Below are positions 62,706 through 64,000 of a stretch of DNA of 64,000 nt, in pieces. The stretch spans positions 33,701,792 through 33,765,791 of the forward strand of contig JAKTNV010000005.1 in NCBI GenBank assembly GCA_022747635.1, written 5' to 3'. Position numbers and translations under genes: made by a program. The notes under the pieces were generated by a model. The model had not been told where the DNA came from and searched no databases. It worked only from the letters and a program-made list of their open reading frames with translations. Source of the DNA: Hetaerina americana (Eukaryota > Arthropoda > Insecta > Odonata > Calopterygidae). The first letter of the stretch is position 1, and each line of letters opens with the position of its first letter.

Positions 62706-64000
62706 ATATCCAATAAAATATCAAAATATAACCACCTTGTTTCCAACCCCTAGGAAAGTACTCTAAACACTTGCTATGCACCCAGGATTCTCAGTTTTGA
62801 GACGGTCCGAAGGGGAATTTAGAAGGAGCGTTATTGCCTCTCCAGGTTTGCTTTCCTAGTATAATATTCACACCAAATTACTTGATGTTGGAATTTGTAA
62901 TTCAGCACCGGAAATTTCCGAAACCCCAAAACGTGAGGGCAAGGGGGCTTCAACTCCCGGATTCATTGCTGCCACACCAACGAGGAAACTCCTTCATTCC
63001 CTCTCCCGACCGCCTCGGATATAACCTGTCCTTAACCCTCTCTCGGTCCCATTTTCCGTCCTCGACTTCATTCCCGCCCCGTTATTCCACCTCCCACTCC
63101 CTCTCGGCGACCGATCCAACTGCCCGTTTGCCGAGATGGAGGGGGTTTAGGTTGTTGGTTGGGCCTTCCTTCAGCTTCTCTTCTCGTTCCAGGAACTCAC
63201 CTTGCTCAGCGTGCAAACCGACGGCCTTTATTCGTTGCTAACACTATAAATCGTCATTCAGGTCCAGGCAAATATGTAACAGATGTCAGGGTGCATACGT
63301 TACATAGGGAACTAGCTGTGTTGCAAGAACCCAGCTTAAAGGGAGTTATTTTTACTACTAAATGTGTGTTTGGGGAAAAACCATTCAATAAGCTTTATCT
63401 CCCTTTCTTTAATAAGGTAACAAAATGTATCAATTAGTGAGTTATATGATTGATAAATTATTTTTATTTCAGTGATTACCCAGCTCAATAAGTAGGTTTT
63501 GGCCTTCGGTTGGATTGATATTGAATCAAGTTTAATGAAAGGAGTGGACAAAATGACATCTTTATGAACTCGTTTAAAATGCGTTTAAAACACTTCTCCC
63601 AAGATTGGTGACGTTTTATACGCCTTATTTATAGTGAAAGAACAAATTGTCATTTTTTCTGAACTTGGTTAAAAATTAACTTTTTATTCCGCGGATTTAA
63701 AAGTTAGCGTATGCATGTTTTTGAAATGAATAGCTACTAAACGTCCTTATCAGAGGGAAAGAAATCGTCTGCGAGAAAATTAGGACGTATACCTGTACTT
63801 GTACTGCTTTTGCTTGAAATCAACTTAAGATAACCAATACCAACGCGCCTTAATACGTACTGGGAACGGTACTTGAGTGTAATGGTTTTATTGAAGTTTA
63901 TCAATCCTGGAATTGATTGGACTCAACCCTACATTCGATTCTACTTTCAGCTGACCTCTTCCGTATCGTCGTATGTATTCACTCAACTCCTGTAGATGTC
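62706..64000. other. Unassigned DNA to the window end
   Basis: A C/T-rich block at about 62960-63180 carries the frame 62834-63241 (proline/serine/arginine-rich, no domain). The rest is AT-rich. Confidence 0.45.

Overview
This window looks like nuclear DNA of an arthropod, most likely an insect. The coding density is very low, the introns are long, and there are many decayed mariner transposons, non-LTR retrotransposon (LINE) fragments, tRNA-derived SINEs and long (TA)n microsatellites. There are no operons, prokaryotic promoters, CRISPR arrays or rRNA genes. The species cannot be named from sequence alone. The organism call rests on the mariner and LINE lineages and on the gene structure.

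The only host gene I can support lies on the minus strand. Exon 1 (20251 down to 19910) starts with a signal peptide and ends in a canonical donor. Exon 2 (15058 down to 14412) starts after a canonical acceptor in the matching phase and ends in another donor. The remaining exons were not found and probably lie beyond position 1. The product enters the secretory pathway. A tryptophan/cysteine motif at the end of exon 2 weakly recalls the ectodomain of GPR158/CG31760-like orphan receptors.

Layout: 1-13 kb is mostly unique AT-rich DNA with GC-rich islands, one unrecognised ORF (5.1-5.5 kb), one mariner relic (7.5-7.9 kb) and a LINE 3' tail (13.2 kb). 14.4-20.3 kb holds the secreted/receptor gene. 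20.9-22.2 kb is a nearly intact mariner with both inverted repeats and one nonsense codon. 26-30.4 kb is a repeat cluster: a LINE reverse-transcriptase relic, two different internally deleted mariners side by side, a tandemly duplicated (TA)n unit and several large palindromes. 33.9-43.4 kb carries SINE copies, TA arrays and another palindrome. 50.3-51.8 kb is a nested structure in which mariner ends are repeated inside (TA)n arrays, next to a deleted mariner. 59.2-59.9 and 62.6-62.7 kb hold pieces of one LINE family in opposite orientations. 61.8-62.0 kb repeats a motif also seen at 30.1 kb.

The main theme is mobile DNA. At least three mariner lineages survive as copies that kept the DNA-binding N-terminus and the C-terminus but lost the catalytic core. 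A palindrome-forming repeat family has a hammerhead-like core and a shared flank, which raises the possibility of Penelope-like retroelement ends. Most remaining reading frames are chance ORFs in GC-rich or polypyrimidine blocks or in TA repeats.
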